A stretch of DNA of 41,529 nucleotides from Rhodoferax sp. GTDB taxonomy: Bacteria; Pseudomonadota; Gammaproteobacteria; Burkholderiales; Burkholderiaceae_C. Made by a program: the position numbers and the translations under genes. The notes under the pieces are model-generated. The model was not told where the DNA came from. It saw nothing but the letters and a program-made list of their open reading frames with translations, and did not search any database. This document shows positions 1 through 9,008 of this stretch, in pieces (positions within the stretch are counted from its first letter, which is position 1; each line of letters opens with the position of its first letter). The stretch is from contig NZ_JAAFHA010000027.1 in assembly GCF_010365055.1 (NCBI RefSeq), positions 1 to 41,529 on the forward strand, given 5' to 3'.

Positions 1-163
1 TCAGCTCGACCATGCCTTCCTCCACCACCGGCGTTTTGCCGGCCTTGATCAACTCCAGCTTGGCGGGTTCGATGTCCACGCCAATCACCTCGTGACCGTC
101 GCGTGACAAACAGGCCAGCGACACGGCCCCCACATACCCCAAGCCAAAAATACTGATCTTCAT
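1..163 (-). CDS. GDP-mannose 6-dehydrogenase-like nucleotide-sugar dehydrogenase (N-terminal part only)
   Basis: Only the first 54 residues are in the window; the gene runs off the left edge. They begin MKISIFGLGYVGAV, the NAD-binding Rossmann motif GLGYVGAV of the UDP-glucose/GDP-mannose dehydrogenase family, followed by the acidic strand end GVDIEP and the stretch GKTPVVEEGMVEL. The wording is closer to AlgD-type GDP-mannose 6-dehydrogenases, which oxidise GDP-mannose to GDP-mannuronate in the cytoplasm, than to UDP-glucose dehydrogenases. The catalytic cysteine region is not visible, so substrate specificity is inferred. The ATG overlaps the stop of the preceding glycosyltransferase gene (ATGA), so it belongs to the same polysaccharide operon and is probably translationally coupled. 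Confidence 0.75.
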   Translation of the reverse strand, partial: MKISIFGLGYVGAVSLACLSRDGHEVIGVDIEPAKLELIKAGKTPVVEEGMVEL

Positions 164-1374
164 GCAACTGCTCCCTTGCTTTTTGAAAAATTCTTGATGC
201 CCCGATCGATGAGGCCGTCCAGGCGCTCCATTGAACGGGGCCAGGCGTGGTGGCTGAGCATGCGCTGCCGGCCAGCCACGGCCAGGCGATTGCGCTCGGC
301 GGGACTCTCGACAATCTTCATGATGGCCTGCGCACAGGCCGCCGGCGTGTCAGCCACGAGAAAGTGCGTCTTGGATTCGGCGTCTACGCCGCCAGCGGCG
401 ATGCTGCTGGTCACAACCGGCACGCCCATCGCCATGGCCTCCAGAATCTTGTTCTGCGTACCGCGCGCGATGTTGAGCGGTGCCACCATCAAGGCTGACT
501 TGCGGATAAACGGACGCACATCCGGCACTGAGCCGGTCACCGTGACGCCGGGTAAATCAGCCAGTTTTCGCATCGCAGGCGACGGGTCGGCCCCCACAAT
601 CAAGAGTTTCATGCCCGGGCGGGCGCTCTTGAGTAAGGGCCAGGTCTCTTCACAGAATCGCGCCATGCACTCCTGATTGGGGTAGTAGTCCATGCGCCCA
701 ATAAAGCTGATGGTGTCAGCGTCGTAGGGCTCATCCACAGGGCAGAAAAAATCTGCGTCCACGCCGTTGGGAAACCAATCGGCATCAGCCCCGGTGGCGT
801 AGCCATTGAGGGTCTCCCACTCGGCCCGGGTTGTGGCGGTACACAGGTCAAAGCGTCTGGCCAAACGCTTTTCGGCGGCCAGCATCTTGGCGCCCTCAAA
901 CCGGTACCCGAGCGACAGGGGAAACGGCTTGTAGTTGGCGTACTCAAACCATTTTTGGGAATCCATGTCACCGAAGTCCAGAATCTTTGGGATATTTTCA
1001 ACATGCTCAACGTATTGTGCTACCGAGGAACAATGAACAAAAATGAGGTCCCACTGCTTTGAGGTCAGAAGGCCGCGTACATGCTTTGCCAACTCGGGCG
1101 AATAGAAGAACCCCATCGACGACGGCGTCGGCACCGGCAGTCGCACGAGCATGCGCGCCACCTGAACCCGCTCAGTGACGTGCCCCATCTCGAAACTGGC
1201 GCAATAAGGGGAGACTCCCCGCCCCTGCTCGGCCTCTTCGGGCGACCGGGCCAACGAGCAAACAGTCACCTGATGGCCGCTCGCCGACAAGTGGCGGATC
1301 ATGTTGAACGGTCGGATTTTTCCCCCGCGTTTGGGCGGAAAAGGAAACCGATGGCAGAGATACAGGATGTTCAT
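160..1374 (-). CDS. XrtA-system glycosyltransferase, TIGR03087 (Stp1) type
   Basis: 404 aa GT4-like (GT-B fold) glycosyltransferase. The N-terminus MNILYLCHRFPFPPKRGGK has the nucleotide-sugar transferase start typical of the family TIGR03087 that accompanies exosortase A loci. The C-terminal half contains the donor-binding region with FIGRMDYYPN, LLIVGADPSP and KILEAMAMGVPVV. It probably adds one sugar to the lipid-linked repeat unit on the cytoplasmic face of the inner membrane; the sugar cannot be read from the sequence. Its ATG overlaps the stop of the upstream amidotransferase and its stop overlaps the next ATG (both ATGA). A degraded 40-codon reading frame beside xrtA looks like the remains of a relative, so this copy may be the working one. 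Confidence 0.85.
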   Translation of the reverse strand: MNILYLCHRFPFPPKRGGKIRPFNMIRHLSASGHQVTVCSLARSPEEAEQGRGVSPYCASFEMGHVTERVQVARMLVRLPVPTPSSMGFFYSPELAKHVRGLLTSKQWDLIFVHCSSVAQYVEHVENIPKILDFGDMDSQKWFEYANYKPFPLSLGYRFEGAKMLAAEKRLARRFDLCTATTRAEWETLNGYATGADADWFPNGVDADFFCPVDEPYDADTISFIGRMDYYPNQECMARFCEETWPLLKSARPGMKLLIVGADPSPAMRKLADLPGVTVTGSVPDVRPFIRKSALMVAPLNIARGTQNKILEAMAMGVPVVTSSIAAGGVDAESKTHFLVADTPAACAQAIMKIVESPAERNRLAVAGRQRMLSHHAWPRSMERLDGLIDRGIKNFSKSKGAVA

Positions 1375-3296
1375 GAACAGTAGCCTTTGAGTTCGGCCGC
1401 AACGTCAGTCGGATCACGATGATCGAGATAAATCCGGCTCCAGATTTCCAGATTAAGCAGGGCCAGCAAGGCATCGGTGCCGTCGATTCGATTGCCCTGG
1501 TGATCAGCGACGAGCCGGTCAACCACAGGCTGGCGGAAAAGCCCGCGCCGCTGAATCACTTCAGGCGCCAGCAAACGTCCCAGCAAAGGAGCGAGTTCTT
1601 TCTTGAGCCATGCACCCATGGGGGTGCCAAATCCACGTTTTTTACGCTCCAGGATGTCGTTGGGCAAAAGACCAACCAAAGACTCTTTCAAGACATGTTT
1701 GAGGTGACCCCGGCGCACCTTGATCGCTGTCGGAATGGAGGCAGCCAATTCCACCAGTTGATGGTCCAGCATCGGAACACGGCATTCAAGGGAGACGGCC
1801 ATGCTCATTTTGTCGGTCAACATCAACAAGTCGTCGGGTAACTGTGTCTGCGCATCCACAGCAAACATGCGATTGAGAGAATCTTCATGACTCGCCTCGG
1901 CAAAGGCCAACGCCAGCGGATCAGCATGATCGGCATCGGGCTGCATCAATAGTGCGGAGACGGTTTCCCGATCAAGCACCTGAAGGTAACTGCGATAGCG
2001 ATCATCGGCAGTCATTTCAGCCGAAATGAGAAAACCTTTGGCTAGGCGCATGGTGTTGAGCAGGCCGGAGTGGCGGTCCACCGGCAATCGCCCGGCGATC
2101 GACGCGGCAGAACGCCGCAGCCACCCCGGCAGTCGGTGATATTGCTGCGCATAGTGCTCCCCGAGATAGCGGCGATAGCCACCAAAGAGCTCATCCCCAC
2201 CGACGCCGGAGAGAATCACTTTGACATCCTGCCGGGCGAATTCGGACACCAGAAAAGTGGTGATGAAAGCTGTGTCTGACAGCGGCTCATCCATGTGCCA
2301 CAGCAGTTTTGGCAGCAGGGAAACAACGTCGGGGCGCACCACAATCTCACGGTGCTGCGTGCCAAAATGCTCAGCCACGCGACGCGCGTAGGGCAACTCG
2401 TTGTAGAGCGCCTCTGCTTCGCCGCCGGTGAAACCAATGGCGTAAGTGCGTATCGGCTGCTGGGACTGCTTCGCCATCAATCCGACCACCGCGCTGGAAT
2501 CGACGCCACCAGACAGGAAGGCACCAATCGGTACGTCGCTCACCATCTGCATGCGCACTGACGCTTCGAGCTGTGCCCGAACCCGCTCGATCCACTCACG
2601 CTCTGACAGATCCTGATTCATGCGGGGGGAAAGTCGCCAATAACGCCACTCGCGCACTTGGCCGTTTTCAATGGCGAGAAGCGTGGCGGGCGGCAATTTG
2701 CGAATTCCCGCGAAGATACAGTCGGGCGCGGCGACATAGCCTAGGTGCAAGTAGCTGGCGACAACACCGCGATTCAACTCGGCGCGGACACCGGGCAATG
2801 TGAGCAGTGCCTTGGCCTCGGTCGCAAACGCCAATCGTTGGCCATCTTGCGTCACATAGAGCGGCTTGACCCCGAGCCGGTCACGGCCAATCAACAAACG
2901 ATGACGGCGAGCATCCCATAGCGCAAAATCGAACATGCCATTGAGGCGAAGCACAAAGTCGTCACCCTCGGCGTCATAGAGGTGCAGCAGCACCTCGCTG
3001 TCGGACCCGGTTTTGAAGTGATAGCCTTTGGCCTGGAGTTCAGAGCGCAACTCCCGGTAGTTATAAATCTCGCCGTTGCAGACCAACCAGAGTGTTTCAT
3101 CAGCGTTAGACAAGGGTTGATGGCCCCCCGCCAGATCGATGATTGACAGCCGTCGCATGGCAATTCCGCAGGGGCCGTCGATGTGCATGCCCTCGTCGTC
3201 AGGCCCCCGATGGCGGGTCACGTTGCCCATGACCGACAACTGCCCAGGTGCCACACCTTGCCCATCAAAACGATAAATGCCGTGGATACCGCACAC
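1371..3296 (-). CDS. Asparagine-synthase-like amidotransferase, copy 1
   Basis: 641 aa. Residues 1-210 form a class II glutamine amidotransferase domain: the mature N-terminus is Cys2 (MCGIHGIYRF), with RRLSIIDLAGG and CNGEIYNYRELR. The C-terminal half is an AsnB-type ATP-pyrophosphatase domain with the P-loop FLSGGVDSSAVV and GVGGDELFGGYRRY. Glutamine-derived ammonia would be transferred to an adenylated carboxylate. In exopolysaccharide loci such enzymes are thought to amidate uronic acids (as proposed for WbpS of Pseudomonas O-antigen), rather than make asparagine. It differs substantially from the neighbouring copy at 4520-6460, so it is a paralogue and not a recent duplication. It is coupled by ATGA to the following glycosyltransferase. 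Confidence 0.88.
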   Translation of the reverse strand: MCGIHGIYRFDGQGVAPGQLSVMGNVTRHRGPDDEGMHIDGPCGIAMRRLSIIDLAGGHQPLSNADETLWLVCNGEIYNYRELRSELQAKGYHFKTGSDSEVLLHLYDAEGDDFVLRLNGMFDFALWDARRHRLLIGRDRLGVKPLYVTQDGQRLAFATEAKALLTLPGVRAELNRGVVASYLHLGYVAAPDCIFAGIRKLPPATLLAIENGQVREWRYWRLSPRMNQDLSEREWIERVRAQLEASVRMQMVSDVPIGAFLSGGVDSSAVVGLMAKQSQQPIRTYAIGFTGGEAEALYNELPYARRVAEHFGTQHREIVVRPDVVSLLPKLLWHMDEPLSDTAFITTFLVSEFARQDVKVILSGVGGDELFGGYRRYLGEHYAQQYHRLPGWLRRSAASIAGRLPVDRHSGLLNTMRLAKGFLISAEMTADDRYRSYLQVLDRETVSALLMQPDADHADPLALAFAEASHEDSLNRMFAVDAQTQLPDDLLMLTDKMSMAVSLECRVPMLDHQLVELAASIPTAIKVRRGHLKHVLKESLVGLLPNDILERKKRGFGTPMGAWLKKELAPLLGRLLAPEVIQRRGLFRQPVVDRLVADHQGNRIDGTDALLALLNLEIWSRIYLDHRDPTDVAAELKGYCS

Positions 3297-3305
3297 GATA
3301 GAACC

Positions 3306-4523
3306 TCAGGCTCGCATGAGTTGAGTGAGGTCATAACGGCTCAACGCTCGTTGATAGACCTCACGGTAACGTGCGACGCTGCCACTCCAGGTACGCTCCA
3401 ACTCCACGAAGCGACGCGCCTGCAGGCGAATCAGCGGCCACATCTCGCGCTGCGCCAGCACGTCTTCCAGCGCCTTCTCAAGCGTTGCAGAATCGCCGGC
3501 GCGAAACAAAAAACCGGTTTCCCCGTGACGAATCAGCTCGCGATGGCCCCCTACATCAGAGGCAACAAACATGCGGCCCTGCGCCATCGCCTCCAGTGGC
3601 TTGAGCGGTGTGACCAACTCTGTCAACCGGATGGGCAATCGAGGGTAGGCCAATACGTCTATCAGTTCGTAATAGCGCTGCACCTCGGCATGGGCGACAC
3701 GACCCGTAAAAATGACGCGATCCTGCAAACCGGCTTTGGCCGCTTGCGCCTTTAGTTGCATCTCTTGCGGACCGCCCCCGACCAAGAGTACGCGCAAATC
3801 AGGATGTCGTGGCAGCATTCTGCGCGCCGCTTCAAGTAATAGATCAAGCCCCTCATACGCATAGAAGGAGCCAGCAAAACCGATCACCGTCGCGCCATCA
3901 AGCCCCAACGAGCGACGCAGGCTCGGATCTGCCGCGACCCCAAACTGGAACACACTGGCATCGACCGCATTCGGAATCACCGTAATGCGCTCATCGGGAA
4001 TCCCTCGCATGGCAATATCGCCGCGCAGCCCCTCACAAATTGTGGTGATTTGGTCCGCCTGGCGCAGTGCAAAAGTCTCCAGCGCGCGCGACAACCGATA
4101 ACGCAAACTGCCTTCCACGGTTGTGCCGTGATCAACGGCTGCGTCTTCCCAGGACGCCCGAACTTCATAGACTACCGGCACGCGCTGACGCCGTCCCACC
4201 CACAAACTGGGCAGCGCATTGAGCACCGGTGAATGGGCATGAATCACATTCGGCTTCGTCAGCCGGATAACTTCACCCAGCCGCTGGGCGGTGAGTTGCA
4301 TCTGAGTCAACAAACCTGCGCCCGCGACACTTGGCGTGCGGAAAAACGTCAACCCATCAACATTTTCTTGGAAGGACGCGGTGGGACCTTGTTTAGGCGT
4401 AGTCAGGTGCACCGTGTCCCAACCCAGTCTGCGCTGCTCACGCAGGATCGAGAGCGTGCGAAAAGTGTAACCACTGTGCAGCGGAATGGAGTGGTCAAGC
4501 ACGTGAAGAATGCGCAAGCTCAT
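3306..4523 (-). CDS. XrtA-system glycosyltransferase, TIGR04063 (Daro_2409) type
   Basis: 405 aa GT4-family glycosyltransferase. The opening MSLRILHVLDHSIPLHSGY, with TFRTLSILREQRRLGWDT, is characteristic of the exosortase A-associated family TIGR04063. The donor-binding half shows VIGFAGSFYAYEGLDLLLEA, VGGGPQEM, VIFTGRV and PLKPLEAMAQGRMFVASDVGG. It lies between two asparagine-synthase-like genes, its ATG overlapping the stop of the upstream one (ATGA) and with 9 bp before the downstream one. It probably extends the repeat unit at the inner membrane; donor and linkage are unknown. Confidence 0.85.
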   Translation of the reverse strand: MSLRILHVLDHSIPLHSGYTFRTLSILREQRRLGWDTVHLTTPKQGPTASFQENVDGLTFFRTPSVAGAGLLTQMQLTAQRLGEVIRLTKPNVIHAHSPVLNALPSLWVGRRQRVPVVYEVRASWEDAAVDHGTTVEGSLRYRLSRALETFALRQADQITTICEGLRGDIAMRGIPDERITVIPNAVDASVFQFGVAADPSLRRSLGLDGATVIGFAGSFYAYEGLDLLLEAARRMLPRHPDLRVLLVGGGPQEMQLKAQAAKAGLQDRVIFTGRVAHAEVQRYYELIDVLAYPRLPIRLTELVTPLKPLEAMAQGRMFVASDVGGHRELIRHGETGFLFRAGDSATLEKALEDVLAQREMWPLIRLQARRFVELERTWSGSVARYREVYQRALSRYDLTQLMRA

Positions 4524-6460
4524 GCGCCTGCCTCCGCGACTTTGGCCACAGGCGCCACCGCCAAGGGCGTATCAACCACTTGGCGTAAAAAAGCTTCGAA
4601 CATCAGCAACGTCCACAATGACGCGCTGTAGTCACGGTTGCCAGACTGGTGCGCTTCGACCAGGTGCTGCAGGTAGACCGAGTTGAACCAGCCGGTGGCG
4701 GCGAGCCGCTCGCCTAGCACCGCATCGCGCACACGCTGCTTCAAGGGACCGCGAAACCAGCGCGCCAGTGGTACCGAGAAGCCCATTTTTGTCCGGTACA
4801 GCACGTCCGCAGGCAGGTAAGGCTCCATCGATTTCTTGAACAGGTATTTGCCTTCCTGCCCCTTGATCTTGTGGCTGGATGGCAGCGTGGCGAGCCAGTC
4901 CACCAGTTCATGATCCATCAATGGCTCGCGCACCTCCAGCGAATGGGCCATGCTGGCGCGGTCAACCTTGGTGTTGATGTCGCCCACCAGGTAGGTTTTA
5001 AGGTCAAGGTACTGAATCAGTGCCAGCGGGTCATCGGTACCGGCTTGGGCCGCGTGACGATTGAATACCTCTAAGGCGTTGTAACCGGCCAACTCCGCTT
5101 TAAAACTCTGACTGAAAAGTGCCGCGCGCATCGGACCTCGCAGGATGGATACCGCATGAAAATAGGCCTGCACCGAGCTGCGGGCCAGCCCCTCAAACGT
5201 GGTCTTGGCACGAAACACGCGCGGCGCCCAGTCGGCCTTGGGGTACATCTTGCCCAGCATGCCAAAAAGAGGCCGACGCACCGCCATGGGCAACGCGCTG
5301 CGCATGTGTTCTTCCATCAGGTGCATGCGATAGCGGCGATAGCCACCAAATGTTTCATCACCGCCATCCCCCGACAGTGCCACGGTGACGTGCTTGCGCG
5401 CCAGCTGGCAGACCCGGTAGGTCGGGATGGCCGAGCTGTCGGCATAGGGCTCGTCATACAAGCGAGCCAGCGTGTCAATGAGATCAAAATCGTCGCTCTT
5501 GACGACTTCAAGACGATGGTTGGTGTGGTAGCGGTCGGCCACTTTTTGCGCAAAGGCCGACTCGTTAAAAGCCGGATCGTCAAAGCCAATGGAGCACGTA
5601 TTAACCGGCTCGGGCGACAAGCCTGCCATCGCGGCGACCACGGCGCTGCTGTCGACACCACCGGATAGGAAAGCGCCAAGGGGCACTTCAGCAATCATGC
5701 GCAGGCGCACAGACTCTTGCAGGCGCTGCACCAGTTCGACCTGAGCGTCGACCTCGGAAATCGGATTGTCCAGACTGAACTTGACATCCCAATAGGCGAC
5801 CGGCTCGCCCATGGGCTGGCCGCGCCTGATGGTCAGGGTGTGGGCAGGTGCAAGCTTTTTGGCCTGCTTGAAGATGGTGCGCGGCTCGGCCACATAGCCC
5901 AGGGCGAAGTATTCTTCCACAGCCAGCGGATCCATGTCGCGCCGCAGGCCACCGTGGGCCAGGAGGGACTTGAGCTCGGAGCCGAACAGCAGTGTGCCGT
6001 CGTCGAGCAACGCGTAGTACAGGGGTTTAACGCCCAACCGGTCACGAGCCATGAAGAATATCTGCTGCTTGCGGTCCCACAGGGCAAAGGCGAACATGCC
6101 ACGAAAGCGCTTCACGCAGTCAGCACCCCAGGCTTCCCACGCGTGGACGATGACCTCGGTGTCGCTCTTGGTGTGAAACAGATGGCCTAGCGCCTGCAGC
6201 TCAGGAATGAGTTGCTGGTAGTTGTAGATTTCGCCGTTAAAAACCACAACGACCGACCCGTCTTCGTTGAACAGCGGCTGCTGTCCGGTCGCAATGTCGA
6301 TGATGGACAGGCGCCGATGGCCCAGTCCTACGCCGAGCTCGATGTGCAGGCTGCCTTCATCGGGACCACGGTGCCGCTGCGAATCGTTCATGCGCTGAAG
6401 CACGGCGCGGCTGATGTCGCTGCAGCCACGCGTGTCAAAAATGCCGGTAATGCCGCACAT
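4520..6460 (-). CDS. XrtA-associated asparagine-synthase-like amidotransferase (TIGR03108 type), copy 2
   Basis: 646 aa, full length for the family. Class II glutamine amidotransferase domain with Cys2 (MCGITGIFDTRG), HRGPDEGS, RRLSIIDIATG and FNGEIYNYQQL; C-terminal ATP-pyrophosphatase domain with FLSGGVDSSAVV and GDGGDETFGGYRRYR. This copy matches the amidotransferase usually found in exosortase A clusters better than copy 1 does. Expected role: glutamine-dependent amidation of a sugar carboxylate or similar modification during exopolysaccharide assembly (inferred). Its stop overlaps the ATG of the next glycosyltransferase. Confidence 0.9.
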   Translation of the reverse strand: MCGITGIFDTRGCSDISRAVLQRMNDSQRHRGPDEGSLHIELGVGLGHRRLSIIDIATGQQPLFNEDGSVVVVFNGEIYNYQQLIPELQALGHLFHTKSDTEVIVHAWEAWGADCVKRFRGMFAFALWDRKQQIFFMARDRLGVKPLYYALLDDGTLLFGSELKSLLAHGGLRRDMDPLAVEEYFALGYVAEPRTIFKQAKKLAPAHTLTIRRGQPMGEPVAYWDVKFSLDNPISEVDAQVELVQRLQESVRLRMIAEVPLGAFLSGGVDSSAVVAAMAGLSPEPVNTCSIGFDDPAFNESAFAQKVADRYHTNHRLEVVKSDDFDLIDTLARLYDEPYADSSAIPTYRVCQLARKHVTVALSGDGGDETFGGYRRYRMHLMEEHMRSALPMAVRRPLFGMLGKMYPKADWAPRVFRAKTTFEGLARSSVQAYFHAVSILRGPMRAALFSQSFKAELAGYNALEVFNRHAAQAGTDDPLALIQYLDLKTYLVGDINTKVDRASMAHSLEVREPLMDHELVDWLATLPSSHKIKGQEGKYLFKKSMEPYLPADVLYRTKMGFSVPLARWFRGPLKQRVRDAVLGERLAATGWFNSVYLQHLVEAHQSGNRDYSASLWTLLMFEAFLRQVVDTPLAVAPVAKVAEAGA

Positions 6461-6465
6461 GATGT

Positions 6466-7680
6466 CTATGAATGTTGTTGCTGGGCTGACTGAACAGGCC
6501 GCAAGCGGCGCAATTGCTGGTCGTACACCGATTGGTAGGTGGATACCATCGCCTGCAAGCTGAAAGCGGTAAGCGCCCGCTGGCGACCTGCCTGGCCCAT
6601 GTTGCGAGTCCGCTCCGGGTTGGCAGCCAGCGCCATCAGCCGTAGGGCCATGGTCTGCGGATTGGAAGGCGAAACAATGTAGCCGGTCTGACCGTGCTGC
6701 ACCAGGTCGGCGTTGCCGCCCACGGCCGTGGCGACTACCGGCAGGCCACTGGCCATGGCCTCCAGAATGGTATTGGATATGCCTTCGGCCAGTGAGGGCA
6801 AGGCAAAAGCGTGCAGGCCACGCATGATGTCGGGCACGTCGCTGCGCTCGCCGGGCAACCAGGCCAACCGACCCACGCCTGCGGCATCCAGCACAGCTTG
6901 TGCTTGCGCTCGCAACGGTCCCTCGCCGACCATGATCAGTCGCATGCGTTCCTTGAGTTCAGGGGCAAAGGCCAGGGCTTGGACAAAAGCATGAGCCAGC
7001 ATGAGCTGATCCTTGACGGTCTGCATGCGGCCGACGGTACCCATCAGCCATTGCCGTGCCGGATCAAAAGGGCAGCCGGCGATGCGCTGCGGTCCACCGG
7101 GCACCGGGCGGAAGCGCTCGGTATCGACGCCGTTGCAGGCCTGCGTGATGGCGTCCGGCGAAACACCCACCCTGTCCACCAAATAGTCAGCCAGATCACG
7201 CGACAGCGCGGTGTAGTGGTGAACAAAAGGCTTGTAGACGCGGCGCACGCGCTGGTAGGTGACATTGCTGCCGTCCAGGTCTCCCACGTCACGGCCGTGT
7301 TCACCATGAATGCGAACCGGCATTCCGGCCGCCCAGGCAGCTGGCTGGACTTCAAGCGCGGCAAGATTGCGGCTGTGCACAATGGCAGGGCGTAATTGGC
7401 GGAACAACTTGAAAAGCTTGGGGTATTGCCAAACGCCGTGGCCCGGCGGCTTGTGCAGGGAGATGTATTCCACATCGCGCCGCTGGATGCGCTGGTGGAA
7501 CTCTGTCACCTCAGTCAACGCCATAACAGCGTGACGATAGGCATGCTGTGGCATGTGGTTGATCAGGTTGACAATGCCATTCTCCAGACCGCCCGTATCA
7601 AAGCGGTACACCACGTGCAGCACCAACGGACGCGAATCACGTGGCACGTCCAGTCTCCCATATCCCTCTGATGCACTCAC
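6466..7680 (-). CDS. XrtA-system glycosyltransferase, TIGR03088 (Stp2) type
   Basis: About 404 aa GT4 glycosyltransferase. RPLVLHVVYRFDTGGLENG, followed by HSRNLAALEVQ and IHGEHGRD, is typical of TIGR03088. The donor site region has TVGRMQTVKDQ, LIMVGEGPLR, WLPGERSDVPDIM and LEAMASGLPVVATAVGGN. I chose the GTG at 7680 because it overlaps the stop of the upstream dehydrogenase as GTGA, like the other couplings in this operon; an in-frame GTG at 7689 would add three residues and has a GGGG upstream, so it cannot be excluded. Confidence 0.87.
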   Translation of the reverse strand: MSASEGYGRLDVPRDSRPLVLHVVYRFDTGGLENGIVNLINHMPQHAYRHAVMALTEVTEFHQRIQRRDVEYISLHKPPGHGVWQYPKLFKLFRQLRPAIVHSRNLAALEVQPAAWAAGMPVRIHGEHGRDVGDLDGSNVTYQRVRRVYKPFVHHYTALSRDLADYLVDRVGVSPDAITQACNGVDTERFRPVPGGPQRIAGCPFDPARQWLMGTVGRMQTVKDQLMLAHAFVQALAFAPELKERMRLIMVGEGPLRAQAQAVLDAAGVGRLAWLPGERSDVPDIMRGLHAFALPSLAEGISNTILEAMASGLPVVATAVGGNADLVQHGQTGYIVSPSNPQTMALRLMALAANPERTRNMGQAGRQRALTAFSLQAMVSTYQSVYDQQLRRLRPVQSAQQQHS

Positions 7681-8957
7681 AAGCGCCACAGTTTGTACCC
7701 CGCCGCTTCAATCTCACTGCGATCGTAGGCCGCCTTGACATCAATAAATGCGCCACCCTTGACCAGCTTTTTACCGAAATCTTCAACTGTTAGCGTGGCG
7801 TATTCCCGATGTGCCACCGCAGCAACAATGGCGTCAGCGCGGGGCAAATCAGCCCAGGGCAACAGCGCCACACCGTATTCATGCATGGCTTCAGCCGCAT
7901 TGGCGCGCGGGTCGGTCACAAAAACATCGACACCATAAGACTTGAGTTCATGGATGATGTCGACCACTTTGGAATTGCGCAGGTCGCTACAGTCCTCCTT
8001 GAAGGTGAGCCCCAATATGTTCACTTTAGCGCCTTTGATGTAACTGTCGGCCGCGATCATCTGCTTGATCGTCTGCTCGGCAATGAACTTTCCCATGCCG
8101 TCATTGATGCGGCGGCCCGCCAAAATTACCTGTGGGTTGTAGCCCAGCATCTCAGCCTTGTGGGTCAGATAATACGGGTCTACGCCGATGCAATGGCCGC
8201 CTACCAGACCCGGCTTGAATTTCAAGAAATTCCACTTGGTCCCCGCTGCTGCCAGCACCTCATTGGTGTCGATGCCGAGCTTGTCGAAGATGATGGACAG
8301 CTCGTTCATCAGGGAGATATTCAGATCACGCTGGGTATTCTCGATCACCTTTGCAGCTTCTGCGGCCTTGATGCTCGATGCGCGATGCACACCCGGCAGG
8401 ATGATGGTCTCATACAACTTGGCGACTTTGTCCAGCGTGTCAGGTCCATCGCCAGAAACGATTTTGAGAATTTTGGTCAGGGTGTGCTCTTTGTCACCCG
8501 GGTTGATTCGCTCAGGTGAATAGCCGACAAAAAAATCCTGTTTCCACTTCAAGCCAGACTCGCGCTCCAGCACGGGAATGCATACTTCTTCAGTGGCGCC
8601 GGGATAAACCGTTGACTCATATACAACAATTGCCCCTTTTTTCATGTTGCGACCGACACTGGCGCTGGCACCGATGAGCGGGCGAAAATCTGGTATGTGC
8701 GCGTTGTCGACCGGCGTGGGCACAGCCACGACGATGATGTCGGCCTCGGCCAACAAGGCGGGGTCTGCGGTGTACACGGCCTGTGGCGACTCTCGCATTT
8801 CCTCATCCGTCAGCTCTCGTGAGGGGTCAATACCCTTGAGACAGGACTCAACCTTGGAAGGCGAAATATCAAACCCGATGGTCCGAAAGTGTTTGCCAAA
8901 CTCCACGACCAAAGGCAAACCCACATAGCCCAAACCAATCACAGCAACCACACTCAT
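7677..8957 (-). CDS. tviB: UDP-N-acetylhexosamine 6-dehydrogenase (TviB/WbpO type)
   Basis: 426 aa nucleotide-sugar dehydrogenase. The N-terminal Rossmann domain begins VAVIGLGYVGLPL; the middle has YSPERINPGDKEHTL; the catalytic cysteine lies in GGHCIGVDPYYL; the C-terminal UDP-binding domain has LGLTFKEDCSDLRNSK. These match the Vi-antigen TviB/WbpO branch, which oxidises UDP-GlcNAc or UDP-GalNAc at C6 using 2 NAD+ to a uronic acid. The wecB-like epimerase in the same operon leaves UDP-ManNAc as another possible substrate. A GGAGG ribosome site lies 7 nt before the ATG. It sits 51 bp downstream of xrtA. Confidence 0.88.
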   Translation of the reverse strand: MSVVAVIGLGYVGLPLVVEFGKHFRTIGFDISPSKVESCLKGIDPSRELTDEEMRESPQAVYTADPALLAEADIIVVAVPTPVDNAHIPDFRPLIGASASVGRNMKKGAIVVYESTVYPGATEEVCIPVLERESGLKWKQDFFVGYSPERINPGDKEHTLTKILKIVSGDGPDTLDKVAKLYETIILPGVHRASSIKAAEAAKVIENTQRDLNISLMNELSIIFDKLGIDTNEVLAAAGTKWNFLKFKPGLVGGHCIGVDPYYLTHKAEMLGYNPQVILAGRRINDGMGKFIAEQTIKQMIAADSYIKGAKVNILGLTFKEDCSDLRNSKVVDIIHELKSYGVDVFVTDPRANAAEAMHEYGVALLPWADLPRADAIVAAVAHREYATLTVEDFGKKLVKGGAFIDVKAAYDRSEIEAAGYKLWRL

Positions 8958-9008
8958 TTTGAAACCTCCATGGCATTCATCAATTAGGAAAGCTCTATTT
9001 TTTGTCCG

